NCBI GenBank assembly: GCA_964495935.1
Contig: CAZBXQ010000003.1
Span: 57,876-121,875, forward strand
Length of the DNA: 64,000 nucleotides
Origin: JAJYSO01 sp964495935
Lineage (GTDB): Bacteria; Bacteroidota; Bacteroidia; Flavobacteriales; Flavobacteriaceae
Direction: 5' to 3'
The translations under genes and the position numbers were made by a program. This document shows positions 18,205-27,893 of this stretch, piece by piece (the first letter of the stretch is position 1; every line of letters starts with the position of its first letter). The notes beneath the pieces were generated by a model that saw nothing but the letters and a program-made list of their open reading frames with translations, did not search any database and was not told the DNA's origin.

Positions 18205-19119
18205 TTAGCTCCACGCAAAATGGGCAATAATCTTTTTCCCGATCAGGTTAATAATCGCCACGACTATAAACAGCAATAGGCCAATTTCTACCAAAGAAGC
18301 AGAATAGACTGCGCCGGTAGCTTCTGTAAATTCATTGGCAATTACACTCGCCATCGTGTTGGCCGGAGAAAAAATGGAATCGGGGAGGGCATTGGTGTTT
18401 CCAATCAGCATCGTGACGGCCATTGTTTCTCCCAAAGCCCTTCCAAGGGCCAGCAAGATCCCGGCAAAAAGTCCCGATAAAACATAGGGAATGGATATTT
18501 TTCGGACGACTTCAAATCGCGTGGCGCCCAAGGCATAGGCCGCTTCTTTCAAATCGGAAGGCATCATTTGGATGACCTGTCGGGAAAGCGAGATGGTATA
18601 AGGCATAATCATAATGGAAAGAATAACCGAGGCGCTGAAAATTCCAACCCCATAAGGCGGGATGTCGAGCACGTTCTGTAATTTTCTGACCAGCGGAATC
18701 AAAACAAACAATCCCCAAAATCCATAGATGACCGAAGGAATAGCTGCCAATAAATCGATCATATTTTTTAGGATTTTAGCAAAAATGCCCTTTTTGTAAT
18801 ATTCCCCGAGAAACAGGGCTACGGCCATAGAAAAGGGGGTGGCCATCACAAGCGCCAAGAAAGAGGTGAGCAAGGTACCTACCAAAAAAGGCAAGGCTCC
18901 AAAGTTTCCGGTTACTGGATTCCAAGTCCTTCCATAGATAAAAGCGAGTCCGTTGGCCCTTATCGAAGGCATTGACTGCACCGTCAAGGTAAGGAAAGCC
19001 GCCAAAACCAGAACAATAACCGCGATAGCAACCAGCCATAAGGTCAGGGTGAATCCTTTCTCTTTTCGGCCGAGGTTTTTCGTCCATCTGACGTGGGTGA
19101 GCTTTGGGGTTTCATTCAT
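18205..19119 (-). CDS. pstC: Phosphate ABC transporter permease
   Basis: The 304-residue protein has six membrane helices, the loop EAAYALGATRFEVVRKISIP, and a long first periplasmic segment (FIYGRTWNPVTGNFGALPF) characteristic of PstC. It pairs with PstA. Its start overlaps the pstS stop by 4 bp, so translation is coupled to the binding protein. Confidence 0.94.
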   Translation of the reverse strand: MNETPKLTHVRWTKNLGRKEKGFTLTLWLVAIAVIVLVLAAFLTLTVQSMPSIRANGLAFIYGRTWNPVTGNFGALPFLVGTLLTSFLALVMATPFSMAVALFLGEYYKKGIFAKILKNMIDLLAAIPSVIYGFWGLFVLIPLVRKLQNVLDIPPYGVGIFSASVILSIMIMPYTISLSRQVIQMMPSDLKEAAYALGATRFEVVRKISIPYVLSGLFAGILLALGRALGETMAVTMLIGNTNALPDSIFSPANTMASVIANEFTEATGAVYSASLVEIGLLLFIVVAIINLIGKKIIAHFAWS

Positions 19120-20213
19120 TTCAATAGAGGTTCGTTATTAAACGTTACCGTTTTTAGAATATCCACGGCTTTCTCTTGTACCGATTCTGGTAGTTTTCCG
19201 TATTCCAAGGCTTCATTAAATTCCTGACCTTCGTGAATCACCCAATTAATGAGTTCAAGAACGTTTTGTGCCTGTGCCATTGAGCGTTTGTTGTACGATT
19301 GTTCTTTGTACAGCAGGACGTAGGTAAAACTGCTCAAGGGGTACCCATCGGGAGCGGAAGTGTTGGTGATAGAAACCCGCAAATCCTTAGGCATTTCCTC
19401 AATATTGGCCGCTGCACTCGTCGCTGCGAGGGTTGGCGCCACATAATTCCCGGATTGGTTTTGCAAGAGAGCCGTCGGCATCTTATTTTGAGCCGCGTAA
19501 ACCAATTCCACATAGCCGATAGCACCGGGCGTTTGCTTGATAAATCCGCTGACGCCTTCATTTCCCTTGGCTCCCAAACCGACCGGCCAGTTGAGTGATT
19601 TTCCCATTCCCACCGAAGCCTGCCAATCGCTGCTCACCTTGGCCAAATAATCGGAAAAAATATAGGTAGTTCCGCTTCCATCCGAACGGTGTACTACAGA
19701 AATGGAAAGAGGGGGCAAGTCTACTGCTGGGTTTACTTCCGCGATTTTGGGATCATTCCACTTCTTTATTTTTCCCAAAAAAATCTCCGATAAAACTTCC
19801 GGGGTAAGTTTAAGATTGGGGTTACCCTGGAGGTTATACGTAATCACCACTGCGCCCAAGGCGGTAGGGATATGCACGATGGGTGCTGGCGAACCCTCCA
19901 TTTCTTCGACATTCATTGGCGCATCCGAAGCTCCAAAATCCACAATCTTATTTTGCAGTTGCTGAATTCCCGCACCCGAACCAACCGATTGATAATTTAC
20001 TTTTATGCCATTTTTCTTATAATATTCCGCAAACATTTTTGAATAAAGCGGATACGGAAAAGTAGCCCCTGCGCCGATCAAGGTGCTTACATTTTTTGAG
20101 GAACTTTGTTTTGCATTCGACTGCGAAGAATTCTTTCCGCAGGAAACCAGGATCCCGATGATCCCAAGTAGCATTAAAATATTCTTGATTTTCATAATTC
20201 GTTTATTTTTCAT
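19116..20213 (-). CDS. pstS: Phosphate-binding lipoprotein PstS
   Basis: A lipoprotein signal ends in IGILVSCG; the alternative ATG at 20195 would give a more usual 20-residue signal. The periplasmic binding fold carries TLIGAGATFPYPLYSKMF, SVGSGAGIQQL, DFGASDAPM and VHRSDGSGTTYIFSDYL, which are the phosphate-ligand loops of PstS. It captures phosphate in the periplasm and delivers it to PstCA. It follows the porin gene by 27 bp and has no promoter of its own in that gap. Confidence 0.95.
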   Translation of the reverse strand: MKNKRIMKIKNILMLLGIIGILVSCGKNSSQSNAKQSSSKNVSTLIGAGATFPYPLYSKMFAEYYKKNGIKVNYQSVGSGAGIQQLQNKIVDFGASDAPMNVEEMEGSPAPIVHIPTALGAVVITYNLQGNPNLKLTPEVLSEIFLGKIKKWNDPKIAEVNPAVDLPPLSISVVHRSDGSGTTYIFSDYLAKVSSDWQASVGMGKSLNWPVGLGAKGNEGVSGFIKQTPGAIGYVELVYAAQNKMPTALLQNQSGNYVAPTLAATSAAANIEEMPKDLRVSITNTSAPDGYPLSSFTYVLLYKEQSYNKRSMAQAQNVLELINWVIHEGQEFNEALEYGKLPESVQEKAVDILKTVTFNNEPLLK

Positions 20214-20240
20214 TTTTAGATTGAATATTCCGTTTTTATT

Positions 20241-21416
20241 TTATTTGTTAAACCGATAATACACAGTCATTCTCCCAGCCGGATCAACTCCGCTTTTTGG
20301 TACGTGATTACCGTTTTTACCTTTACTTTTATAATGATTGAGCCAGAGGTTGGGCATAATATGGATGTTCTCAAAAACTTCATAATCCACACCTACGGTA
20401 GCAAAGAGCTCTTTCGTTGAAGGATAATCTTCTAAATAGATGCTATTGGAGGTATAGTTTACATCGGGATCGAACCAATCCACTCGGGCAAATACCTCTA
20501 ATTTCTTGGGACGTAGGTTCTGCGTGAAAAAAAGCGAAACCCCAGTGGCTGCCCTTGTAGTGGTAAGAGAATCCGCAAAGCTCAATGTAGAAAGGTAGGA
20601 CGTGGCATTTTTATTAAATTGTTTAAAAACTTCCAGACCAACAGCCGTTCGCGAGGTTTTATAACCGACAAAGGCCTTTAACAATTGGGTATTTCCCGAG
20701 ATATCAGGGAAAGGAGCCGTTTTGTTGTATTCATAATTAACTTGGGTGATAAGCTTTTTATCCAAGAAATAAGCATATAAAGAAGTATATAGTTTCTTAT
20801 GGGTATCAGACTTGAACTTGGTCCCACTGTTGTTGGCATACAAGAGGTCATATCCGAACCGCTCTTTTGTTCCTATCCTTCCATAAATACCGACCCCGAG
20901 GTCACTTGACGAGGAAATTCCCCGCATATCGGCCAAAGTCTTTTCGATCGATCGGTATCCCCAAATCGATTCCGAAAGCCGCGAGAATGTGGGCGTAGCC
21001 TGCTGTCCTAAAACGATTGCAGCCCGTGGGATTACCTCCTCAATTTGGAGATAGGCGTGTTTGATAAAAACAGACCGGTTTCCGTCCGGTAGCAGGTTGG
21101 TTTTATCGCTATTGGCCTCCATCCCCGATTCGTGGGCCAAGGTGATGTGGGTAGAGATGTTTGGAGAAAATTGGTAACCATATTGCAAATACAGCCTGCG
21201 AATATTAAAGGAACTGTGGTCCTTTTTTAAGCCCGAATATTGCTGCGTCCCCCTTTTTTGCTGATCGGCCTGTACCATATAGGTATAATCGCCAAATACA
21301 TAGCCGGAAAGATTTCCGGAGGGCTTAAATAAGGTGTCCTTCGAAATGTTATTTTGTGCTACCGCACGAGTTGCAATCAGTAAGGTCAAAAAAACAAACC
21401 ATCCTGTTTTCGTCAT
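20241..21416 (-). CDS. Phosphate-selective porin (OprO/OprP-like)
   Basis: The 391-residue protein has a signal peptide ending in RAVAQ and a beta-barrel rich in aromatic and alternating residues. Patterns such as NIRRLYLQYGYQFSPNISTH, VFIKHAYLQIEE and DLGVGIYGRIGTKERFGYDL match the OprO/P family in Bacteroidota. It would admit phosphate or polyphosphate through the outer membrane. It is the first gene of the Pst operon and has the best Pho-type promoter in the window, which supports the substrate assignment. Confidence 0.85.
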   Translation of the reverse strand: MTKTGWFVFLTLLIATRAVAQNNISKDTLFKPSGNLSGYVFGDYTYMVQADQQKRGTQQYSGLKKDHSSFNIRRLYLQYGYQFSPNISTHITLAHESGMEANSDKTNLLPDGNRSVFIKHAYLQIEEVIPRAAIVLGQQATPTFSRLSESIWGYRSIEKTLADMRGISSSSDLGVGIYGRIGTKERFGYDLLYANNSGTKFKSDTHKKLYTSLYAYFLDKKLITQVNYEYNKTAPFPDISGNTQLLKAFVGYKTSRTAVGLEVFKQFNKNATSYLSTLSFADSLTTTRAATGVSLFFTQNLRPKKLEVFARVDWFDPDVNYTSNSIYLEDYPSTKELFATVGVDYEVFENIHIMPNLWLNHYKSKGKNGNHVPKSGVDPAGRMTVYYRFNK

Positions 21417-21441
21417 ATCTTATTGTTTTTATTTTCTTCGA

Positions 21442-21486
21442 CAAAAGTAGCGGGAGGGTGTTACCCCGATATGACGACCGTGTTAC
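21442..21486 (-). promoter_or_regulatory. Pho-type promoter of the porin-pst-phoU operon
   Basis: The -7 element TACTTTTG (21449-21442), 8 nt, then GTAACAC (21464-21458), GTCATAT (21475-21469) and GTAACAC (21486-21480), each on an 11-bp register. GTCATAT resembles the E. coli Pho box 7-mer TGTCATA. It is the reference site for the other three Pho-type promoters. Confidence 0.7.
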
Positions 21487-21568
21487 GATTTGATTAAGAT
21501 GTGAAACATAGAGGATTTAGTTGATGAAAATATTTGCCCGATTATAAAAGCATTTTTAACGAATTTCT

Positions 21569-22177
21569 TTAAAAATGTTTTTGCGCAGGGAAAACTGCCC
21601 AACGTACTTTAGTTTTGTGTTCAACATAGAAATAGGATTTTGCCATCAAATAGCCTATTAAGCTGCCCAAAATTGCTCCTCCCAAAACGTCTCCCGGATA
21701 ATGGACGCCAACATAGACCCTGCTGTAGCTAACCAACAAAGCCCATATTAATAATACATATTTAGGCCATTTAAGTTTAGCGTTTAAGATTAAAGAAAGG
21801 AAAATAAATAAGGCAAAACAATTGGTAGCGTGCCCGGATACAAAGCCGTACATTCCTCCCGGCCCCGCTTTACTTAAGTGAATTAGCTCTAATAAATCAG
21901 GATTATGAGAAGGACGTAAACGAGCCACCAATGGTTTTATCACTCCAGAGGAAACCTGATCACTTATAGTGATCAAAGCTCCAATAAAGACACATACTAT
22001 CCAACTCCTTTTTTTGTACAATCGAACTATAATCATTAGCAATAAAAAATAAAAAGGGATCCAGATCCATTTATTGCTGGCCCAATACATAACAAAATCA
22101 AAAAATGTGTTGTGATGCCCATTCAAAAAAAGAAGCAGCTGTGTATCCCATTCGTTTAATGTTTTCATAATCTGCAT
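21569..22177 (-). CDS. PAP2-family membrane phosphatase
   Basis: The 202-residue protein has about five membrane helices and the three PAP2 motifs: KPLVARLRPSHNP, YGFVSGHATNCFAL with the first catalytic His, and SYSRVYVGVHYPGDVLGG with the nucleophilic His. Such enzymes dephosphorylate undecaprenyl diphosphate, phosphatidate or lipid A. Its upstream region carries the TTCnAAATTnnTTC operator, tying it to the DgkA/LtaS-like/EptA-like block. A second ATG lies at 22168. It is the last chromosomal gene before the conjugative element. Confidence 0.9.
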   Translation of the reverse strand: MQIMKTLNEWDTQLLLFLNGHHNTFFDFVMYWASNKWIWIPFYFLLLMIIVRLYKKRSWIVCVFIGALITISDQVSSGVIKPLVARLRPSHNPDLLELIHLSKAGPGGMYGFVSGHATNCFALFIFLSLILNAKLKWPKYVLLIWALLVSYSRVYVGVHYPGDVLGGAILGSLIGYLMAKSYFYVEHKTKVRWAVFPAQKHF

Positions 22178-22340
22178 AACCTATTTCTTTTTTGTCCAAA
22201 TAAATTGAGAAGTTTTCTTATGTATCCTATAAATAGCATTGAACCGCCCGCTTCGTATTGGTTACAATTATTTCGAGTGGTATTTTCGTATTGCAATGGC
22301 TTTAGATGATTCTTATAAAAAAACCATTATATATTTTGAG

Positions 22341-22374
22341 CAAAGGTGAAGATCGATTTCGAAGAAATTTTGAA
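22341..22374 (-). promoter_or_regulatory. Promoter plus two-component operator upstream of PAP2
   Basis: The minus strand reads TTCAAAATTTCTTC (22374-22361), 12 nt, then the -7-like CACCTTTG (22348-22341). The operator is identical to the one before dgkA. The leader to the PAP2 start would be about 160 nt, and a weaker -7 candidate (TTTATTTG, near 22200) lies closer. The element's left end is just beyond it. Confidence 0.5.
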
Positions 22375-22511
22375 TTTGCAGGAGAAAGCGTATTTCAAAC
22401 ATAAATGGAAAGACTTTGAAGGAACAGTTTAGTCATAAATCCCTATGAATTTACTTTATAAATGATTTTGGATTAAAGAGCCAATTGAAGTAAAAAAATA
22501 TTTATATACTA
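22375..22511. other. Left-end junction region without genes
   Basis: This A/T-rich stretch holds no gene. AATTTGC at 22373-22379 resembles the right half of the IntDOT core (GTAnnTTTGC), and the same TTTGC occurs near the right end. With 22178-22340 to its left, the whole gap between PAP2 and the coupling protein is 334 bp and contains only the operator described and this candidate attL. Confidence 0.35.
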
Positions 22512-24509
22512 TTACTCTTTCACCAAATATTGAAATTTTGGGTCGTTCTTAATCCTCTCCATTTCTTTTTCAATGATATTCAGGATATCTGATTTTATCT
22601 GACGATAATTTGCGTCAATTTCTTCATTCATCTTGTCTGTTCCTGTTTCATCTACAAAGGATAGAATTTCTGGAATACTTTGATAAGCTATGGTTTCGGC
22701 AGCTACTTTTTTGTTGTCCACAACAATTTCAGCGTGGAAGATTTTTTGCTTAATACGTTCGTCATAATTGTCGGAAACGGATCCTACAAACATCCCTTGA
22801 GTAAGTGTTGATATTTTGGAGGCAGGTATCAAGCTATCCATTTGTGTAGATATCGAGGTCGATTTATCATTGCGGTTAATGGTCATACTTTGGCGTTTCT
22901 GTAAAATTTTCCCGAAACGATCGGAAAGACTTTTAGCTGTTTCGCCCACTACTTGTCCACTAAATATATTACCTACTGTATTTTGGATGACCTTACTCTC
23001 TTTATCACCATAATCCCGTGTAAGTTGTGAGAAATCTTGAAAGCCCAAACAAACGGCAACTTTATTGCTCCTTGCTGTTGCAATCAAGTTGTCCAAGCCT
23101 CTAAAATAGATGGTGGGTAACTCATCTATGATAACGGAACTTTTTAACCTTCCTTTTTTGTTGATCAACTTTACAATTCGGGAATTATATAACCCCAAGG
23201 CTGCGGAGTAAATATTTTGTCTGTCTGGGTTGTTACCTACACATAAAATTTTAGGTTCATTCGGATTATTAATGTCCAACGAAAAATCGTCTCCAGTCAT
23301 TACCCAGTACAAACTCGGGGAAATCATTCTTGACAATGGAATTTTAGCCGAAGCAATCTGACCCTGTAATTGGTCTTGCGCACCGCCCTGCCACGCATCC
23401 ATAAAAGGGGATAAGTAATTCTCCAATTCAGGATAGGAAGTGAGGATGGTAAAAACATCCGAATACTTCTTGTTTAATAGTTCTATGGCGTGTGGAAAGG
23501 TGCAATATTTTCCGTTTTCATAAATTTTCAAGAACCAAATAATGGCTGCCAGCAAGATAATCGGACTTTCCACAAAGAAATCACCTTGTTTCTGAATCCA
23601 ACTTCGGTTGAGGTTTAGCATAATGGTATAGGCCGCTTCATACGCATCGGAGATATCTGTCATAAATTCCGGATTAAGCGGATTGCATCGATGACTTTTT
23701 CTGGGGTCATCAAAGTTTATGACATAGAATTTTGGCGTTACTTTATATTGATCTTGATGCTTTAAAAGATGGTTATAGGCAATAGTTGAAAGGTCATCAA
23801 ACTTAAAATCATAGATATACATACTGAATCCCTTTTCAATCTGCTGCTTAATGTAATTATTGATGATAGCATACGATTTCCCCGAACCGGGAGTTCCCAA
23901 CACTATTGTCGCTCGAAAAGGATTGACCACATTAATCCAGCCATCATTCCATTTGTTTTTGTAATAAAACTTGGTGGGTAAATTGACAGAATACTCATTT
24001 TCCATTAGCCGGGTTTCCTGCATAAAGCTTTCGTTTTCGTTGTTGAAAACATCGTCCATCAAGTTATTTTGAAGTAAACGGCTCATCCAAACTCCTGCGA
24101 CCATTAATGCGATATAGCCGATACTCGTGGCAAGAATGTATAGTACAAAAGCAGCGTTTGACGATCGTTGTAATACCGGAAAGTTTAGAAAAAATAAGAT
24201 AAAACCGATGCCCAATGCCGTATAGATTTTAGGCCAGGTAATTTTTTCGTTCTTTACACCCTTTGTTCCCAGACAGCTGAGTGCTAATAAAACCAAGGCA
24301 AATATTTTGGTATATAGGGCATTTGAAAACAGACCCGCCGTCCGGTTAAATCCAATTAATATCTTATTAAGAAGCTCAAGCGTCCAGCCCCTCTGTAGGA
24401 AAAAACCATAACAATACCAATAAAGGTGCATCAATAGCAAAAGGATGCTCACTGCTCTCATAAAGGCCATAATCTTGGCCAACCCTCTTAAATCGTCTTC
24501 GCCTTGCAT
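22512..24509 (-). CDS. VirD4/TraG-type coupling protein (MobC of Bacteroidota elements)
   Basis: The 665-residue protein has an N-terminal membrane domain with the YWFCY-type motif (HLYWYCYGFF, 28-37) and further helices to about residue 142. A cytoplasmic ATPase follows with Walker A VLGTPGSGKS (203-212), Walker B SSVIIDELPTIYF and the VCLGFQDFSQLTRDYG motif. It carries the relaxase-DNA complex to the mating channel. It lies on the minus strand, separated from mobB by a block of cargo genes; in related elements mobA-mobB-mobC are contiguous, so the cargo looks inserted. Confidence 0.92.
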   Translation of the reverse strand: MQGEDDLRGLAKIMAFMRAVSILLLLMHLYWYCYGFFLQRGWTLELLNKILIGFNRTAGLFSNALYTKIFALVLLALSCLGTKGVKNEKITWPKIYTALGIGFILFFLNFPVLQRSSNAAFVLYILATSIGYIALMVAGVWMSRLLQNNLMDDVFNNENESFMQETRLMENEYSVNLPTKFYYKNKWNDGWINVVNPFRATIVLGTPGSGKSYAIINNYIKQQIEKGFSMYIYDFKFDDLSTIAYNHLLKHQDQYKVTPKFYVINFDDPRKSHRCNPLNPEFMTDISDAYEAAYTIMLNLNRSWIQKQGDFFVESPIILLAAIIWFLKIYENGKYCTFPHAIELLNKKYSDVFTILTSYPELENYLSPFMDAWQGGAQDQLQGQIASAKIPLSRMISPSLYWVMTGDDFSLDINNPNEPKILCVGNNPDRQNIYSAALGLYNSRIVKLINKKGRLKSSVIIDELPTIYFRGLDNLIATARSNKVAVCLGFQDFSQLTRDYGDKESKVIQNTVGNIFSGQVVGETAKSLSDRFGKILQKRQSMTINRNDKSTSISTQMDSLIPASKISTLTQGMFVGSVSDNYDERIKQKIFHAEIVVDNKKVAAETIAYQSIPEILSFVDETGTDKMNEEIDANYRQIKSDILNIIEKEMERIKNDPKFQYLVKE

Positions 24510-24743
24510 TTTGGAAATGATTAGTCAAGGCCAAGATAATGTCGATAGAAATAATATGCGAAGTGAGGAAGATTATGGCTACTGGTGGCGTTGTTTTGTT
24601 AGATAGGATAGTTTTAAGATGGAGTCATTTTTAATTTATTAACAACTTTAAGACATCACTACACCTATATTATTTTAAATAACGGATTCTTGGCTATGGA
24701 GTCAATGAGTTTGAAGGATTTCCCTATTGTTAATAAGGTTTTC

Positions 24744-25745
24744 TTATTCCTTAGAGATTTCTTCAAATTTTTTAATTTCTCTATTAATTTCATTTAATCT
24801 TTCTTCGACTATTTCTAACTTAGGAAATAGTAGTGCACCTCCTTGTCCTAAATGAAGACCAAATTCATCTATTATTAAAAACCTTCCTTTAACCCTGTAG
24901 AATAAAGGATTAATTTCTTGCCGTACTGTTGATGCAAATTCATTTACCTTTACAACGTAATAACATAATAAGATGAAATTTTTTCTTTCCCACAAAGCTT
25001 TCTTCTCTGTAAAATAATGGTACTTAGGATTAGGATAGATTGACTTGTATGAGTTATCAGGTGAATAGTATTCTCGCTGAGAGCCATTAATTGAAGCGAA
25101 AGTAAGATAATGCTTAATGTAATTTTCGAAAGAAAGCATAAGTTCTTCTATACATTTCTTTAATTTTGGTTTGGTAGTTGGAAAAATTGTTGCCAAATAC
25201 CTTTCAACTATAATATCTGATGCAAAAATAAACTCTTGGTCAATAAGATTCCTGACTGCGTGAGAAATAAACCAATCCCAATTATCAAGTTGCAATTTAG
25301 TCGAAAGCAAATCAATTAATTCCGAATAAACTAATTCGTCTGGATCAATTTCCTTGGCTGATAATGATTCTGTCACCCAGATTTCGTGTTTGCCCTTTAT
25401 TGAATGAAGAAATTCAATGGTATATTTTTCGTAGTTTTTATCAATTTCTCTATGATGATGTGCACAAAGAAGTATCAGATTTGAATAACTATTTCTTTCT
25501 TCAGAATTCAGTTTACTAATTCCTCGAGGACTTTGCTCATTATTTTTTTCACCGACAATATGACACATTTCACCAAGCGTAACGGAATTACTTGATGTGT
25601 CTAAGGTTAATTCAACTTTACAAATTGAACATCTACCGGCTGCTTTGGCCCATAGTATTTTTTGATCCTTTGTTGATATTGATTTACTGTTTTTTGAGGC
25701 TTTTTTTGTCAATTTATTTTTAAAGATGAATATGTTATTAATCAA
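24744..25745 (-). CDS. HNH endonuclease-domain protein
   Basis: The N-terminal half has a zinc-supported HNH fold: GRCSIC (37-42), GEMCHIVGEK (58-67) and NLILLCAHHHREID (89-102). The C-terminal 200 residues are unrecognised and contain an acidic helix run at the end. No ATG precedes the HNH domain, so a TTG at 25745 is the likely start. HNH nucleases in such cargo blocks often serve phage restriction, but no methylase or partner is adjacent. The 234-nt gap to the coupling protein shows nothing recognisable. Confidence 0.8.
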   Translation of the reverse strand: MINNIFIFKNKLTKKASKNSKSISTKDQKILWAKAAGRCSICKVELTLDTSSNSVTLGEMCHIVGEKNNEQSPRGISKLNSEERNSYSNLILLCAHHHREIDKNYEKYTIEFLHSIKGKHEIWVTESLSAKEIDPDELVYSELIDLLSTKLQLDNWDWFISHAVRNLIDQEFIFASDIIVERYLATIFPTTKPKLKKCIEELMLSFENYIKHYLTFASINGSQREYYSPDNSYKSIYPNPKYHYFTEKKALWERKNFILLCYYVVKVNEFASTVRQEINPLFYRVKGRFLIIDEFGLHLGQGGALLFPKLEIVEERLNEINREIKKFEEISKE

Positions 25746-25924
25746 ATATACAAAATTTTACCAGGTACAATCTCTGGAACAAAAGCCTATTCTATTGACA
25801 AAATGGAGTTCTTTGGACTATTATTTATTAACAGGTCTACATTATATTTGAGCCTTTTATAAATCCCAGAGCGGGTCATAATCTCCCCGTTAGGGTAACT
25901 AAAAAAGCCAATCACGATGCTCAT

Positions 25925-27022
25925 TCAATAAGCACCAATATATTTATCAAGTCTTCTATCAATTTCTTCTTGTGTCCTTGGAACCGTAAAATCTAATCCT
26001 TCAACTATTTTGGTCTGAATTTTATCTACAAACGGTTTATAAGATTCGTAATAACTTAAAAATGCAGCCTTATAATCTCCTACTGATCCGTGTAATGATT
26101 TTGCTAAAGTTGCTGCACCCTGAATGGCTAAAGATGTTCCCATTCCTGTAGGAAATCCAGCTGTATAAGCTGCATCTCCAACCAGTGCAATTCGATTATT
26201 TGACCAAGAAGGCATTTTAATCTGACAAATTTCATCAAAATACAAGTTGTTACTTTTGAGCATTAAACCTAAAATTTGAGGAATCTTCCATTTCCCGCTT
26301 TTTAAGTTCTCTTTTAATAGCTGTTTTTGTTGTTCTTGGTCTTTATAATCATAATTGACTTCAGGTGATCGGTAAACTACAATAGTCTGAGTAGAATTTT
26401 TAAAAGGGAAAACACCAGCCATTATGCTGGGTTCATTATAGATAATTCCTTCACTCGTTGGAATTTCACTTGTTTCACAAGTAGCGAAATAAGCTCCAAA
26501 GAAAACTGAAAAATCATTTTCATCACCAAAAATCATTTTTCTAACGGAGGAATGCGTTCCATCTGCGCCAAATACATAATCAAAACTTCGTTTCTCTCCT
26601 TTTTTAAACTCAATATTTACAGTTTGATCGGTCTGTTTAATTTCTGTTATTTTATTTTGAAAAAGAAATTCACAGTTTTCTGCAACGCAGTCTTTTAGAA
26701 TGTCCAAAAGGTCATCTCGATGAATTTCAATATCCTCACCTTCAGAATGGTTCCACGAAAAGAGCGTTTCATTTTTTTCATTAACTATTCTTTTGGTGGT
26801 GTTAGCCGTCAAGCGTTTTTGTTTTACTTTTTTAAGTAGTCCCATTTCTTGGACAATGTTCAATGCTTCTCCGCGTATTTCAATTGGAGAGCCTCCTTTT
26901 CTAATTCCTGAAGAAATCTCTACGAGAGTAACCTTATAGTCAAATTTGTTCAACCAGTATGCTAAAGTCAGCCCAGCAAAACCGGCTCCTGAGATTAAAA
27001 CTGTTTTATTTGAGTTGTTCAT
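25925..27022 (-). CDS. FAD-dependent monooxygenase, group A fold
   Basis: The 365-residue flavoprotein has the N-terminal Rossmann motif ISGAGFAGLTLAYWL (10-24), the DG motif FGADGTHSSVRKM (about 152-164) and the FAD-ribityl motif ALVGDAAYTAGFPTGMG. It will hydroxylate a small aromatic or polyketide-like substrate using NAD(P)H and oxygen. The fold is shared with the tetracycline-inactivating Tet(X), but the substrate-facing sequence and ends differ, so Tet(X) is not claimed. It is low in GC, on the minus strand, and alone between two other cargo genes. Confidence 0.82.
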   Translation of the reverse strand: MNNSNKTVLISGAGFAGLTLAYWLNKFDYKVTLVEISSGIRKGGSPIEIRGEALNIVQEMGLLKKVKQKRLTANTTKRIVNEKNETLFSWNHSEGEDIEIHRDDLLDILKDCVAENCEFLFQNKITEIKQTDQTVNIEFKKGEKRSFDYVFGADGTHSSVRKMIFGDENDFSVFFGAYFATCETSEIPTSEGIIYNEPSIMAGVFPFKNSTQTIVVYRSPEVNYDYKDQEQQKQLLKENLKSGKWKIPQILGLMLKSNNLYFDEICQIKMPSWSNNRIALVGDAAYTAGFPTGMGTSLAIQGAATLAKSLHGSVGDYKAAFLSYYESYKPFVDKIQTKIVEGLDFTVPRTQEEIDRRLDKYIGAY

Positions 27023-27139
27023 TTTAATTTATGATTTTATGACTATCCTATTTCTATACCTACAGAATGGATAACATAAAGGCTGGAATTCACCTATAGA
27101 ACATTATTCAGCCTTCTGAGATACATTAGGATTTTAGTG

Positions 27140-27823
27140 TTATTTCTTTTCGTTCATATTAATTAAGATCCAAGGAAACTTATCAGGATTTGGGCAAGAT
27201 CCCATTAAATTTTCACATTTTTCATTGTTTAAAAAATCAGTGAAGTTAAGGATAGTAGCCTCTCTTGTGCAAAAGCACTCTTCACAATCTTCTTCTAAAT
27301 CCAGACTGTGAAATTCTTTTTCGTGTTCTTCAATGAATCTATTTATCCATTTTTTACTGGGGAACACCAATTTCGCATATTTTGGGTCAACGGATATTTT
27401 ATTTCTTATTCTCCATTCACGTTCCCAGGTGAAGTCTAATTTTCCTTCCTTTAAGGGGTCGTAACTAACGTATCTCCAATTTATATCAGAATTTGCCTTC
27501 TGTCTTAATGATTCTTCTTTTGTAGAATAAATTACGTGCCTTCCACCTTCTTTAAATACATCTTTTTTGCAATATTGTATACCAAATGGTGTATATCGGG
27601 AGAAATATTTAGATTCCAATTGCCCTTTATTTGTTAGGCATCTCACAGGTGACTCTGTAAAGCAGACACAATTATGACCACCCAATATCATTCCATTATT
27701 TCCTTTTAATTCTCTGGATTTAATGATTTCTTTTAAATTTTGATAAGCACTTTCATAATTCAATGACTTATCAGCTCCTTTCGTAAAATGTATTAAATTC
27801 TCACAGTGGTCAATTCTTATCAT
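27140..27823 (-). CDS. Uncharacterised protein with CFTES...EREWRI pattern
   Basis: I do not recognise this 227-residue protein with certainty. It has an N-terminal LIHFTKG, a central CVCFTESPVRCL, then TWEREWRI, and a Cys pair C-terminally (DCEECFC). Proteins with the order CF(S/T)E ... EREWR include the DUF2971-type family often seen near defence genes, so a distant relation is possible. It is encoded among cargo genes without clear operon partners. Confidence 0.6.
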   Translation of the reverse strand: MIRIDHCENLIHFTKGADKSLNYESAYQNLKEIIKSRELKGNNGMILGGHNCVCFTESPVRCLTNKGQLESKYFSRYTPFGIQYCKKDVFKEGGRHVIYSTKEESLRQKANSDINWRYVSYDPLKEGKLDFTWEREWRIRNKISVDPKYAKLVFPSKKWINRFIEEHEKEFHSLDLEEDCEECFCTREATILNFTDFLNNEKCENLMGSCPNPDKFPWILINMNEKK

Positions 27824-27893
27824 ATATTTTTTTTAAAAGAAAATTTTGGATACTCTTATCAGCCATTTCAAAAAATGAATAGTTTTATATTTT

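Noticed and set aside
25925..27022. Tet(X) tetracycline destructase
   Set aside because: Same flavoprotein fold, but the motif spacing and the N- and C-terminal sequences differ from Tet(X); only the general monooxygenase call is supported.
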